Shown: in pieces, positions 25,428 to 35,200 of the stretch | Numbering within the stretch: position 1 is the first letter of the stretch | Layout of the letters: each line of letters begins with the position of its first letter | NCBI GenBank assembly: GCA_051889215.1 | Contig: JBJFDC010000006.1 | Coordinates: 1-64,000 of the forward strand | Reading direction: 5' to 3' | Origin: UMGS1470 sp051889215 | Lineage (GTDB): Bacteria > Bacillota > Clostridia > Christensenellales > UBA1242 | DNA length: 64,000 nt | Program-made: the position numbers and the translations under genes | The notes under the pieces: model-generated | What the model saw: the letters and a program-made list of their open reading frames with translations, nothing else | Databases searched by the model: none | What the model was told of the DNA's origin: nothing

Positions 25428-26165
25428 ATGAAAACGAATTATAGACTTTGTGCAAGTGTTTTGAGAACAAAAAAAGTTGATGCGGAGCAAAAAAAATTTG
25501 GCATGACTTGTTCATATTCATACGACGATGACAGCAAAGATGAGGCAAATCTTGCTGTTGTTGAATTTGGTCTCGAATACGCATATTCAGACAAACATCA
25601 GAAGGCGATTTGCGACCTTGTTCGAGGGGCGATAAAAAGTGTCGGAAATCTCCAAATTCAAAGTGTTCAAAAAGTTCTTTTTATTGGAGTGGGCAATCCG
25701 ACTTTTACGGCAGATTGTTTTGGTGTTTGTGTTTCAAAAAATCTTTATTCAAAACTATATCTTTCAAATCAAACAGAATCAACAAAATTTAAATTTTACT
25801 ATTTCAACCCAGACATTCGAGCAAAAACTGGACTTGACACAATCGCCATAACAAACTTGATTATCGACGAAGTTTCGCCAGATATAATATTTTTGTTTGA
25901 TTGCTATGCAACAAGGCATAATTCTCGTGTTGGAAAAGTTGTTGAGGTCAAAAACAAAGCGCTTCGTCCGGCGAGTGCGGTTGAGGGATATGACGACAAA
26001 ATCGTTTCAAAGACTGGTGCAAAAATAATTTCGATTGGTGCAGTGCTTTTGAGGGTTTCAAAAAATGAACAAATGCTTTCAATGAAAACCAATGCTGACC
26101 TTTTGACAATGCGGCTCGCAGAAAGTGTGGCAGATGCGGTGAGCGCTGTTTTAAGTGAATTATAA
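25428..26165 (+). CDS. gpr: GPR-like germination protease (spore SASP-degrading endopeptidase)
   Basis: GPR degrades small acid-soluble spore proteins at germination. The 245-residue protein is short for the family (about 320-370 in other spore-formers) but keeps its pattern: KDEANLAVVEFG (cf. RTDLA.E), KVLFIGVGNPTFTADCFG (cf. GLGNWNVTPDALG), IIFLFDCYATRHNSRVGKVVEV (cf. DALASR) and GAKIISIGAVLL. The gene order rpsT-gpr is conserved in Firmicutes and is strong support. Start ATG 25428 has no Shine-Dalgarno; the upstream in-frame ATG 25338 lies in the rpsT promoter region and is unlikely. It may be a divergent or trimmed member whose activity is unproven. Confidence 0.8.
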   Translation: MKTNYRLCASVLRTKKVDAEQKKFGMTCSYSYDDDSKDEANLAVVEFGLEYAYSDKHQKAICDLVRGAIKSVGNLQIQSVQKVLFIGVGNPTFTADCFGVCVSKNLYSKLYLSNQTESTKFKFYYFNPDIRAKTGLDTIAITNLIIDEVSPDIIFLFDCYATRHNSRVGKVVEVKNKALRPASAVEGYDDKIVSKTGAKIISIGAVLLRVSKNEQMLSMKTNADLLTMRLAESVADAVSAVLSEL

Positions 26166-26195
26166 CTGACAAAAACCTCAAAATTTTCATATAAA
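26166..26195 (+). promoter_or_regulatory. Promoter of murI
   Basis: CTGACA (26166-26171), an 18-nt spacer and TATAAA (26190-26195), with the GTG start only 5 nt further on and no ribosome site. Confidence 0.55.
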
Positions 26196-26200
26196 ATTTT

Positions 26201-26944
26201 GTGTTAAACAGACCGTGTGTTTTGGTTGTTGATAGCGGAATTGGCGGGCTATCTCTGTTGAGGACATGTCGCAATGTTTGTTGTGACTTTGTTTTTGTTA
26301 TGGACAATGCGTTTTGCCCATATGGCGAAAAATCGCCCGATGTTGTTGTTTCAAGAATAAAAACAATATGTGAATATTTTGTCGCGACACATTCGGTTTG
26401 CGCCATTGTTTTGGCGTGCAACACGGCAACAAGTGTTGCAATTGAACAAATTCGAAAATGCTTTTCGGTTCCCATTATTGGAATGGAACCACCAATCAAA
26501 ACTGCAATTTCGGACAACAAAAAGAACATCGTCGTTATGTCAACTCCAATAACAAACAAATTTAGCAAAGTTGTGGGGCAATATAAATCCAAAAAAGAAG
26601 TGCGGTTGGTTTCGTTTTGCGATTTGGCAAAAAAAATTGAACAAAATTTTTTTCATTTAAACAATTTGAAAGAGTATATTAGAGGCGGATTTTCCGAACA
26701 AGACTTAAAAGGGTGTGATGCGCTTGTTTTGGGGTGTTCGCATTTTCAATATGTTGAAAAAGAGTTGCGAGAAATTTTTCAGAACGACATTGTTGTTTAT
26801 CATAGTGAGCAAGGCGTGAGAAGACGCCTGATTGAAATCCTTGGAGGAAAAATCCAACCATTTGGAAATGCAAAAATTGCCATTGTCCAAACTCAATTTG
26901 ATGAGAGTTTGTTGACAATAGCAAAAGAAATATTATGTAAATAA
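26201..26944 (+). CDS. murI: Glutamate racemase
   Basis: MurI converts L-Glu to D-Glu for peptidoglycan. The protein has 247 residues with both catalytic Cys boxes: VLACNTATSVA at about residue 69-79 and LVLGCSHFQYVEKEL at about 178-192 (usually GCTHYP). The N-terminal box is VVDSGIGGLSLL, where VFDSGVGGLSV is usual. At 247 residues it is on the short side. The GTG start follows a -10 box almost directly, so it may be leaderless. The variant boxes leave some chance of an amino-acid racemase of other specificity. Confidence 0.88.
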   Translation: MLNRPCVLVVDSGIGGLSLLRTCRNVCCDFVFVMDNAFCPYGEKSPDVVVSRIKTICEYFVATHSVCAIVLACNTATSVAIEQIRKCFSVPIIGMEPPIKTAISDNKKNIVVMSTPITNKFSKVVGQYKSKKEVRLVSFCDLAKKIEQNFFHLNNLKEYIRGGFSEQDLKGCDALVLGCSHFQYVEKELREIFQNDIVVYHSEQGVRRRLIEILGGKIQPFGNAKIAIVQTQFDESLLTIAKEILCK

Positions 26945-26945
26945 A

Positions 26946-27125
26946 TTAGATTAGGGTTGAATTTGGGCAAGAACAACCACAGCCGCAGTTGTTTGAATCG
27001 TCTGCGCCAATGAGCGCAAGAAGAAGCAAAAGCAAGAAAGTTGTGTTGTTTGCCAGATCAACGTTTGCCGCATCTGCTATTATCGATAAGAAAATCAGGG
27101 CCAAAATTTCTGCCGATGTTGACAT
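26946..27125 (-). CDS. Tiny hydrophobic protein with Cys/Gly C-terminus
   Basis: The 59-residue protein has no recognised family. It has two hydrophobic stretches (ILALIFLSIIADAANVD and TTFLLLLLLALIGADD) and ends NNCGCGCSCPNSTLI with four Cys. The start at 27125 has an excellent AGGAGG site. An inverted repeat TTTGACA/TGTCAAA (27135-27153) lies directly upstream and could be an operator or hairpin. Small hydrophobic or Cys-rich proteins are common in spores of Firmicutes, so a spore role is possible but only a guess. Confidence 0.65.
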   Translation of the reverse strand: MSTSAEILALIFLSIIADAANVDLANNTTFLLLLLLALIGADDSNNCGCGCSCPNSTLI

Positions 27126-27134
27126 AAATCCTCC

Positions 27135-27153
27135 TTTGACAATATATGTCAAA
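27135..27153 (-). promoter_or_regulatory. Inverted repeat next to the ribosome site of the tiny hydrophobic protein gene
   Basis: TTTGACA and TGTCAAA flank the 5-nt loop ATATA, and the repeat abuts AGGAGG. It may be a protein-binding operator or an mRNA hairpin next to the Shine-Dalgarno. Confidence 0.4.
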
Positions 27154-27279
27154 AACATTCAAAAGCTTTTAAATTTGAACAAACTTTTCTTTTGATATAA
27201 AAATTTGCCAATTTAAAATTAATATAAATGCTGGTTTTATATATGAAAAACCAACTCAAAGTGTGAAAAGAGGTGAGAT

Positions 27280-27630
27280 ATGGAAGAAAAATTATTAACC
27301 GCGACTCCAAAAGTCAAAGACGACATAGACAAATTTTTGCCAAATAAAAAAGTTCTCGAAAAACTTGCAAACCACTTTTATTCTTTTTCAGACCCGACAA
27401 GACTAAAAATTATTAGTTGCTTATCTCTTTCAAAAATGTGTGTAGGAGACATTTCCACTCTTTTGAAATTAAATCAAACAACTGTTTCCCATCAACTAAA
27501 AATTCTCAAATCGCAAAACATCGTCACCGCAGTCAGGACTGGAAAAATCATCACATATGGACTGACAAACAAACTCATTGATGACACACTTCTCATCGGT
27601 GCCAATTTTGTTTCATCTTTCAGCGCGTGA
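27280..27630 (+). CDS. ArsR/SmtB family transcriptional regulator
   Basis: This 116-residue winged-helix protein contains FSDPTRLKIISCLSLSKMCVGDISTLL, then LNQTTVSHQLKILKSQNIVTAVRTGKIITYGL, the classic ArsR core with its recognition helix. The usual metal motif ELCVCD is reduced to KMCVGD with a single Cys, so metal sensing by this route is doubtful. RBS AGAGGTGAG precedes the ATG. A hairpin-like inverted repeat GGTTTT/AAAACC (about 27234-27253) in front could be an operator. No metal transporter is adjacent, so the target is unknown. Confidence 0.85.
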   Translation: MEEKLLTATPKVKDDIDKFLPNKKVLEKLANHFYSFSDPTRLKIISCLSLSKMCVGDISTLLKLNQTTVSHQLKILKSQNIVTAVRTGKIITYGLTNKLIDDTLLIGANFVSSFSA

Positions 27631-27707
27631 AAGATTTTTACACAAAGTTTATATAATTTTTTGTTTAAAACATATGAAAATTTTTGCACTTGGGTTATAA
27701 TTAAGTT

Positions 27708-29528
27708 GTGAATGAAATTCTAAAACAAAAAATTCGAGTTTTGCCCAAAGAGAGCGGCGTTTATGTCATGCGCGACAAATCCAACAACGTCATTTATGTT
27801 GGCAAAGCAAAAAACCTGAAAAACAGGGTTAGTGGTTATTTTCAAAATTCCATCAAACACGAAAAAGTTCAACTCATGGTTGACAGCATCGAAGACATGG
27901 AATATTTTGTTGTGCCAAGCGAATATGATGCATTTGTCCTTGAAAGAAATTTGATTGCGAAATATCAACCTTTTTTTAACATTCTCCTCAAAGACGGCAA
28001 GCAATATCCATATTTGAAACTCGATTTGTCCAAAAAATTTCCTCGACTCGAAGTCGCTCGCCGCGTCAAGGGTGACCATGCAAAATATTTTGGGCCATAT
28101 CTCTTTCCTGTGAAAGCGGAAGAACTCATCAAAATTGTGAACTATGCATTTCCGCTTCGAACTTGCACGATGACAATAAATCAAGACAAACCCAAGGCCC
28201 GCGGGTGTCTAAACTATGACCTGGGACTTTGTTCTGCTCCATGCGCAAACAAGATTTCGGAAAAAGAGTATTCGGAAATTGTCAAAAAGGTGACAAAATT
28301 CCTTAATGGTGACTCAACTGAAATGCTTAATATTTTGAATGAGAAAATGAGGACTGCTGCTGATGCTGAAAATTTTGAGACCGCTCTTGAACTCAAGAAC
28401 AAAATCGCAATGGTCAAAAAACTTGACAGCAAAATTATCACCCAACTTCCCAACACCGCCAACTTTGATGTTTTGGGGTGTTTTTCGGACGGCATGTTCA
28501 TGTCAACTTGCATCATGCAAATCAGGGGCGGAAGACTTTTGGGTGTTGAGTGCTTCAATGTCGTCAATTTTTCTGACAACAAGGTTGAGGTCATGCAAAA
28601 TTTTGTTGTTGATTTCTATTCTCAACAAGTGCTTCCCGCAAAAGAAATTTTGGTTGGAATGGATATATCGAACGGTGTTCTTGAGGAGTTTTTTCGAACT
28701 CAAAAAAATTTAAAAGTCGATTTTGTTCATGTTCAAAAGGGGATAAAGAAAAAACTTGTCGACATGGCGAATCTCAATGCACAAAAATATGTCGAACGCA
28801 CAATCCAGAGCGAAAATCGCAAAAATGCAAGAACAATTGGTGCAATAACACGACTCAAAACAAAGCTTTCTCTTCGTCAACTCCCAGTCAGAATGGAGTG
28901 CTATGACATTTCACACTTGTCTGGCACAGAAAAAGTTGGTTCGATGGTGGTGTTCATTAATGGCGAAAAGAAAACAAAACTATATCGCAAGTTCAAGATA
29001 AAGACCATTGAGGGCATTGACGATTTTGCCAGTCTTCAAGAAGTTTTGAAAAGAAGAGTCGAGGAATATAAAAAACAAAAAGATATTTCGTTTTCGCAAA
29101 AACCAAATCTCATCGTTATTGATGGCGGAAAGGGTCAACTCAATTATTGCCACAAACAAGTGCAAGAACTTGGTTTTGATGTCGAGATGATTTCGCTTGC
29201 AAAAAAGTTTGAAGAGGTGTTTGTTGTTGGCGACTCTTTGCCGCATATGCTTGCTCGTGGGAGTGTGGAACTTGGAGTTTTGCAGCAAATTCGAGATGAG
29301 GCGCACAGATTTGCAATCACTTTCAATCGTGAGAGTCGGCTCAAATCGTCATTCAAATCTCCGTTGCTTGAAGTTGAAGGAGTTGGCGAGAAAACTGCCC
29401 AAAACCTCATAAAAAAATTTGGAACAATTTCAAAAATGAAGAAAGCGACCGCCGAGCAGTTGAGTGAAGTTTCTGGAATAAATAAAAATAATTTAAAAAA
29501 TTTATTAAAATATTTGGAAATTAACTAA
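27708..29528 (+). CDS. uvrC: Excinuclease ABC subunit C
   Basis: UvrC makes both cuts in nucleotide excision repair. The 606-residue protein has the N-terminal GIY-YIG nuclease (ESGVYVMRDKSNNVIYVGKAKNLKNRV), a Cys set (RTC, then GCLNYDLGLCSAPC), the UVR domain (EMRTAADAENFETALELKNKI-like at about 205-235) and an RNase H-like domain (ECYDISHLSGTEKVGSMVVF, VIDGGKGQLN). It ends in a helix-hairpin-helix (LLEVEGVGEKTAQNLIKKFG). It starts at GTG 27708, 6 nt after TATAAT, with no Shine-Dalgarno. It is separate from uvrBA, as usual in Firmicutes. Confidence 0.96.
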   Translation: MNEILKQKIRVLPKESGVYVMRDKSNNVIYVGKAKNLKNRVSGYFQNSIKHEKVQLMVDSIEDMEYFVVPSEYDAFVLERNLIAKYQPFFNILLKDGKQYPYLKLDLSKKFPRLEVARRVKGDHAKYFGPYLFPVKAEELIKIVNYAFPLRTCTMTINQDKPKARGCLNYDLGLCSAPCANKISEKEYSEIVKKVTKFLNGDSTEMLNILNEKMRTAADAENFETALELKNKIAMVKKLDSKIITQLPNTANFDVLGCFSDGMFMSTCIMQIRGGRLLGVECFNVVNFSDNKVEVMQNFVVDFYSQQVLPAKEILVGMDISNGVLEEFFRTQKNLKVDFVHVQKGIKKKLVDMANLNAQKYVERTIQSENRKNARTIGAITRLKTKLSLRQLPVRMECYDISHLSGTEKVGSMVVFINGEKKTKLYRKFKIKTIEGIDDFASLQEVLKRRVEEYKKQKDISFSQKPNLIVIDGGKGQLNYCHKQVQELGFDVEMISLAKKFEEVFVVGDSLPHMLARGSVELGVLQQIRDEAHRFAITFNRESRLKSSFKSPLLEVEGVGEKTAQNLIKKFGTISKMKKATAEQLSEVSGINKNNLKNLLKYLEIN

Positions 29529-29555
29529 AAATATTTAATTTTCATATAAAAAAAT

Positions 29556-30464
29556 ATGAAAAATAATAAAAATAAAATAAAAATGTTTATAAAAGAATTT
29601 CCTGACATCACAAAAAGTGGTGTCAGTTTTTCTCAAATTTCAAGCATAGGAATTGGCGGTGAAATTGGCGCATTGTGCGATGTGCGAAATGTTGAAGAAC
29701 TGAAAGATGTCGTTCGCTATTTGCAAGAACAAAATTTGCCATATATTGTTTTGGGGAATGGCACCAACATTGTCGGCAAAGATTGTGGCTTTTGCGGTGT
29801 TGTTATAAGACTTGCAGGAGATTTTCGAAAAATTGAAAAAAGTGGAGAAAAGGTGTTTGTTGGTGCTGGCGTCAATATGTTTGTTTTGGGCAAAAAACTT
29901 TTGGAATTTTCGCTTGGAGGGCTTGAGTTCTCATATGGCATTCCTGGAAGCGTGGGGGGTTGCATAAAGATGAATGCCGGGGCATTTGGAGGAAGTGTTG
30001 GCGACAGTGTTTTGTGGGTTGAAGTTTTGGAAAACAACAAAATAAAAAAATATTTTAATAAAAAATGCAATTTTTCATACAGAAATTCAATATTTTTGCA
30101 TAATTTTGCGATAATTTTGCGAGTTTGTTTCAAATTGCAGCATCAAAACCCCGAAATAATTTTGGCAAAGCAAAACGATTTTTTTGAAAGACGAAAACAA
30201 AGTCAGCCATATTCTTTTCGCTCGGCTGGAAGTGTATTCAGACGCTCGGGAGATTTTATTCCAGCAAAATCAATCGACGAACTCGGGCTCAAAGGAAAAC
30301 AAATCGGTGAAGCAATGGTGTCAAAAATTCATGCAGGATTTATTGTAAATTTGGGCTCGGCGACTTGCCAAGATTTTCTTAATTTGGTATCTTATATACA
30401 AGACTTGGTTTATAATAACTATAAACAAAAATTGGAACTTGAAATTCAAGTCTTGGGGGATTAA
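29556..30464 (+). CDS. murB: UDP-N-acetylenolpyruvoylglucosamine reductase
   Basis: MurB is the FAD-dependent second step of UDP-MurNAc synthesis. The 302-residue protein is of MurB type II by length, with VLGNGTNIVGKD at about residue 65-76, YGIPGSVGGCIKMNAGAFGG at about 130-149 (FAD site), RSAGSVFRRSGDFIPAKSID with the catalytic Ser, and C-terminal ELEIQVLG with the catalytic Glu. Note RSAGSVF in place of the usual CGSVF. The start is in AT-rich DNA with a TATAAA box 5 nt upstream. It is followed by a PHP protein gene and whiA. Confidence 0.94.
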   Translation: MKNNKNKIKMFIKEFPDITKSGVSFSQISSIGIGGEIGALCDVRNVEELKDVVRYLQEQNLPYIVLGNGTNIVGKDCGFCGVVIRLAGDFRKIEKSGEKVFVGAGVNMFVLGKKLLEFSLGGLEFSYGIPGSVGGCIKMNAGAFGGSVGDSVLWVEVLENNKIKKYFNKKCNFSYRNSIFLHNFAIILRVCFKLQHQNPEIILAKQNDFFERRKQSQPYSFRSAGSVFRRSGDFIPAKSIDELGLKGKQIGEAMVSKIHAGFIVNLGSATCQDFLNLVSYIQDLVYNNYKQKLELEIQVLGD

Positions 30465-30465
30465 G

Positions 30466-31215
30466 ATGATTTTGTTTGGAGATTATCACACACACACTCA
30501 ATATAGTCATGGCAAGGGGACGATTCTTGACAATGCCAAAGTTGCCCAAAGCAAAGGGCTCAAAGAAATTGCCATAACCGACCATGGCTTTGGACACACG
30601 CTATATGGCGTGAAAAGGCAAGATGTTTCAAATATTTTGCGAGATATAAAAAGCGCCGAGAAGCAAACAGGTGTGAAAATCCTTTATGGGGTTGAGGGCA
30701 ACTTTGTGGACAGGCAGGGCAATATTGATGTGACAAGTGAAGATTATTCAAAAATGGATATATTGCTCGTTGGACATCATAATTTTGTTCGTGCGACTCG
30801 TTTTTCGGACAAGTTCCCAATGTTCTATCGCAATATGCTCACTGGCATTTGGGCTCCAAGCAAAAAACTTGTTGAAAACAACACGGCAATATATCTTCGT
30901 GCTTTTGAAAAGAACAGAATTGATGTCATAACACATTTGAATTATGGAATGAAGGTTGACACAATGGAAGTTGCGCGCGCTGCAAAACAAGTCGGAACAT
31001 TCATTGAACTTAACGGAAAAAGAATTTTATTCACCGATGACGAAATTGTTAAAATGGCGGAAGAAGGGGTGAAGTTTATTATCGACTCCGATGCGCACAC
31101 GCCAGATGCGGTCGGTGAATGCAACAGAGCAACAAATCTCATTCGTCGCCTTGAAATTCCGCTTGACCGTGTCGTCAATATAAACAAATTCCCAATTTTT
31201 CACAAAGGAAGATAA
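30466..31215 (+). CDS. PHP-domain phosphoesterase
   Basis: The protein has 249 residues with the metal-binding PHP motifs DYHTHTQYSHGKG (about 6-18), IAITDHGFG (about 37-45), VEGN, LLVGHHNF, ITHLNYG and DSDAH (about 214-218). Metal ligands look complete, so it should be an active phosphatase-like hydrolase (YcdX or histidinol-phosphatase relatives); the substrate is unknown. The start ATG 30466 is 1 nt after the murB stop with GGGGGA upstream. A PHP gene next to murB and whiA is frequent in Clostridia. Confidence 0.85.
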   Translation: MILFGDYHTHTQYSHGKGTILDNAKVAQSKGLKEIAITDHGFGHTLYGVKRQDVSNILRDIKSAEKQTGVKILYGVEGNFVDRQGNIDVTSEDYSKMDILLVGHHNFVRATRFSDKFPMFYRNMLTGIWAPSKKLVENNTAIYLRAFEKNRIDVITHLNYGMKVDTMEVARAAKQVGTFIELNGKRILFTDDEIVKMAEEGVKFIIDSDAHTPDAVGECNRATNLIRRLEIPLDRVVNINKFPIFHKGR

Positions 31216-31216
31216 A

Positions 31217-32194
31217 ATGTCATTTTCTCATTCATGCAAACTTGAAGTGTTGAAATCGCCACTGGAGAACGATTGTTGTTCTCTGGCGTTTTTGTGTGGG
31301 CTTTTGCATGCTTGTGGGGAGATAAGCATATCTGACAAGCATTATGTTGCGACAATAAACACAGACATCGTTGAGGTCTATGATTTTTGCAACAAAATTT
31401 TGCAAACGCTTTATGGAGACTATTGCACTCTTGAAATAACCGATGACTATGCGATAAACAAGCGCGTGTATTATGAAATCTCTTTTCCAAAAGACAAGTC
31501 TGAAGAAATTTTGCTTGATTGCGGAGTCTTGGAGCGGGGCGAGGACGGGAGTCCGGTTGTCGCTGTGAACATTCCGGATTTTGTCACACAAGGGGATTGC
31601 TGCAAAAAAGCTTTTGTCAAAGGTGCATTTGTTGGGTGTGCGACATCAAACATCAAACTTTCTGTTGAGGCGACAAAAAAGACTTCGAGCGGTTATCATT
31701 TGGAATTTACATCTCACAGCATTGATTTTTTGAACAACATCGACAAACTTCTGCGAACCTATGACCTCAATCCAAAAATTTCCGAGAGAAAAAGCATATA
31801 TGTTTTGTATCTCAAAGAAGCAAACCAAATCAGCGATGTTTTGGCTTTGGTCGATGCGTATGACGGTGTTTTGGCGCTCCAAAACGAGATTATCACTCGT
31901 GAAATGCGCAACAAAATTAATCGCGAAACAAACTGCATTTCATCAAACATTGCAAAAACTGTTGAGGCGAGTTTGCGTCAACTTGAAGCAATAAAATACA
32001 TTCAAGAAACAGTCGGACTTGAAACGCTTTCCCAAGACCTTGAGGAAGTCGCACTTTTGAGACTTGCAAACCAAGAAGAGTCTCTTGAAGACTTGCTCAA
32101 ACTCAGCACAATAAAACTCACCAAAAGTGGTCTTAATCATCGATTTAGAAAAATCATTAGCATTGCAGAAAAATTAAAAAACACCAAACACTGA
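31217..32194 (+). CDS. whiA: WhiA-like DNA-binding protein
   Basis: WhiA is a conserved Gram-positive protein with a degenerate homing-endonuclease domain fused to a C-terminal helix-turn-helix. It affects division and sporulation. The 325-residue protein shows FLCGLLHACGEISI (about 27-40), KKAFVKGAFVGCATSN (about 134-149), the region RETNCISSNIAKTVEASLRQLEAI and the C-terminal LTKSGLNHRFRKIISIAEKL. AAAGGAAGA precedes the ATG. The neighbours rapZ and yvcK, which usually lie between murB and whiA, are missing. Confidence 0.93.
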   Translation: MSFSHSCKLEVLKSPLENDCCSLAFLCGLLHACGEISISDKHYVATINTDIVEVYDFCNKILQTLYGDYCTLEITDDYAINKRVYYEISFPKDKSEEILLDCGVLERGEDGSPVVAVNIPDFVTQGDCCKKAFVKGAFVGCATSNIKLSVEATKKTSSGYHLEFTSHSIDFLNNIDKLLRTYDLNPKISERKSIYVLYLKEANQISDVLALVDAYDGVLALQNEIITREMRNKINRETNCISSNIAKTVEASLRQLEAIKYIQETVGLETLSQDLEEVALLRLANQEESLEDLLKLSTIKLTKSGLNHRFRKIISIAEKLKNTKH

Positions 32195-32208
32195 CGAGGA
32201 ATTTTGAT

Positions 32209-35200
32209 ATGGAAGATTTTGTTCATTTGCATCTACACACTGAATATAGTTTGCTTGACGGGGCGGCAAGAATTGGCAAGGTCGTCAAAACTGCCAAAGA
32301 CATGGGAATGAGGGCAATCGCCATCACTGACCACGGCAATATGTATGGCACCATCGCACTTTTTGATGAATGCAACAAAGTTGGCGACATAAAGCCAATT
32401 TTTGGCTGCGAGTTTTATGTTGCAGATGACCTTCATCAAAAATCTGGAAAGCCAAAACTTCGTCACCTCATTTTGCTTGTCAAAAACGAAGAAGGATATA
32501 AAAACATTTGTATGCTAAACACCATTGCTTTTCGCGATGGCTATTATTACAAACCAAGAATCGACTACAAAACTCTCAACCAATATCGCAAAGGATTGAT
32601 TTGTCTTTCGGCATGTCTTGCGGGGACTTTGCCACAACTTCTTCTTTCGGGGCAAATGGAAGAGGCGGACAAGTTTGTTGAAAACATGAAAGAGATGTTT
32701 GGAGAGGATTTTTATGTTGAAGTTCAAGACCATGGACTTGAAGACGAAAAAAGGGTCTATCCAATGCTCGTGGACATCGCTCGTCGCCATGGCGTCAAAA
32801 CTGTTGCGACAAACGACGTGCACTACATCAACAAAGAGGACAGTGTTGTTCAAGATGTTTTGATGTGCGTTCAAATGCAAAAAACAGTTGATGACCCAGA
32901 CCGTCTCAAGTTTGAAACCGACGAATTCTATCTCAAATCTGGCGACCAAATGGCAGCACTTTTTCCAGATAATCCCGAGGCAATCAAAAACACACTTGAA
33001 ATTGCCGACAAATGCAATTTTACATTCAAAGATATTGACAAAAACATCTATCTTTTCCCTCAATATCATGCACCAGACGGACAAGACAACTATGAGTTTA
33101 TGCGTAAAATGGTGTTTGACGGACTTGCAAAAAAATATCCAGAAGTGACGCAACCAATCATTGACCGAGCAGAGCGCGAACTCGCACTCATCAAACGTCA
33201 AGGTTTTGTTGAATACTTTTTGACTGTTTGGGATTACATTAATGCAGCACGAAACATGGGTGTGCCAGTTGGGCCTGGTCGAGGCAGCGGCGCGGGAAGC
33301 ATTGTCGCATACGCGATTGGAATCACAAACATTGACCCACTCAAATTTGATTTGCTATTTGAGCGATTTTTGCATGAAGAACGTGTGACTGCACCCGACT
33401 TTGACGTTGATTTTGCCGATGACAGACGTGGAGATGTCATTGAATATGTCCGCCAAAAATATGGCGAAAAACGCGTCGTCAAAATTGTCACATTTGGCAC
33501 AATGGCTGCAAAAAACGCAATAAAAGATGTCGGACGTGTTTTGCGTGTGCCATATTCTGAACTCGACAAGGTGACAAAAAACATTCCAAACATTCCTGCA
33601 AAACATCACGATGTCATCAAAAAATGCTTTGGATTTTACAAGAGCGAGCAAGGCGAACCAAACTACGCCATTCCTGAACTTGTCGAAACATATAACTCAA
33701 ATCCAGACATCAAAAAAGTTGTTGACATTGCCATGAAACTCGAAGGAATGCCCAGACAATGCTCGACACATGCTTGCGGAGTTGTTATTGGAAGTGACGA
33801 CCTTGAAAAATTTATGCCGCTCAGTCGAAATGGCGACGACATCACAACACAATATTCCATGACCGATATTGAGCGTCTTGGACACCTCAAAATGGACTTT
33901 TTGGGGTTGAGGAACTTGAATGATATTCAAAAGGCGATTGAATATATCAAACAAAATCATGGAGTTGATGTTGACTTTATGAAACTGGGTTATGATGACC
34001 CAGAAGTCTACAAACTCATTTCAAGCGGAAACACAAAAGCAATTTTCCAAATTGAAAGTGCGGGTTTTCAAAAGTTTTTGAAGCAACTTCGCCCAACTTG
34101 CATTGAAGATATCACTGCGGGTGTGTCGCTCTATCGTCCGGGGCCAATGGATTCAATTCCGACTTACACTCACAACAAACATCATCCAGAAGATGTCAAA
34201 TATGACCACCCAATTCTTGAGAATATCCTCAATGTCACATATGGTTGCATTGTTTATCAGGAACAAGTTATGAGAATTTGCCAAGATATGGCTGGCTACA
34301 CTCTTGGACAAGCCGACATGGTTCGACGTATGATGGGAAAGAAAAAGGTTGATGCCATGAAGGCAGAAAAGCAAGTTTTCCTCTATGGAAAGCCCGCTCA
34401 AAATGGCAAGCCGGCCATTGATGGTGCGGTCAAACGCGGTGTTCCAGAAGATGTTGCAATCAAGGTTTGGGACCAAATGGAAAAGTTTGCCCAATATGCT
34501 TTCAACAAGTCGCATGCTGCGGCATATAGTTTGATAACCTATCAAACCGCATATCTCAAATGCTATTATGAACCAGAATTCTTGACGGCGGTTCTCAACA
34601 ACAGAATAACAAATATCGACGAAATCAAAAACTATGTCACATATGCCAGAAGCGAGGGCATTGAAATTTTGCCACCAGACATAAACAAGAGCATGACAGG
34701 TTTTTCTGTTCGTGACGGAAAGATTAGATTTGGACTTGCTGCCCTCAAAAATGTTGGACTTGGCGTTATTGATTCAATCATTGATGAGCGCAATCGTGGC
34801 GGAGAATTCAAAGACTTTATGGATTTTGCAAAACGAGTTGACCCACAAGCACTCAACAAACGTTGTCTTGAAAGTTTGATTTTGAGTGGTGCGTTTGATT
34901 GCTTTGGCAAATTCCGTTCTCAACTGATGCAGGTTTATGACATGGTTGTTGACCGTGTTGCAAAAGACAAGAAGAACCGCGAGACTGGACAATTTTCTTT
35001 ATTTGATGACCCAACTCTTGTGAGTGCAGTTGAATTTGACGAAATTCAATATCCAAGGATAAAAGAATATAACAAAGAAGCTTTTTTGAAATTTGAAAAA
35101 GAAGTCGTTGGCATTTATATTTCTGGCAGTCCGCTTGACGACTATATTGATGAGTATAAAAACTTTAATTTCACATCGGACATGATTGCAAATCTTGAAT

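Noticed and set aside
25948..26592. 214-codon minus-strand frame
   Set aside because: It is antisense to gpr and murI, both of which have strong family motifs.
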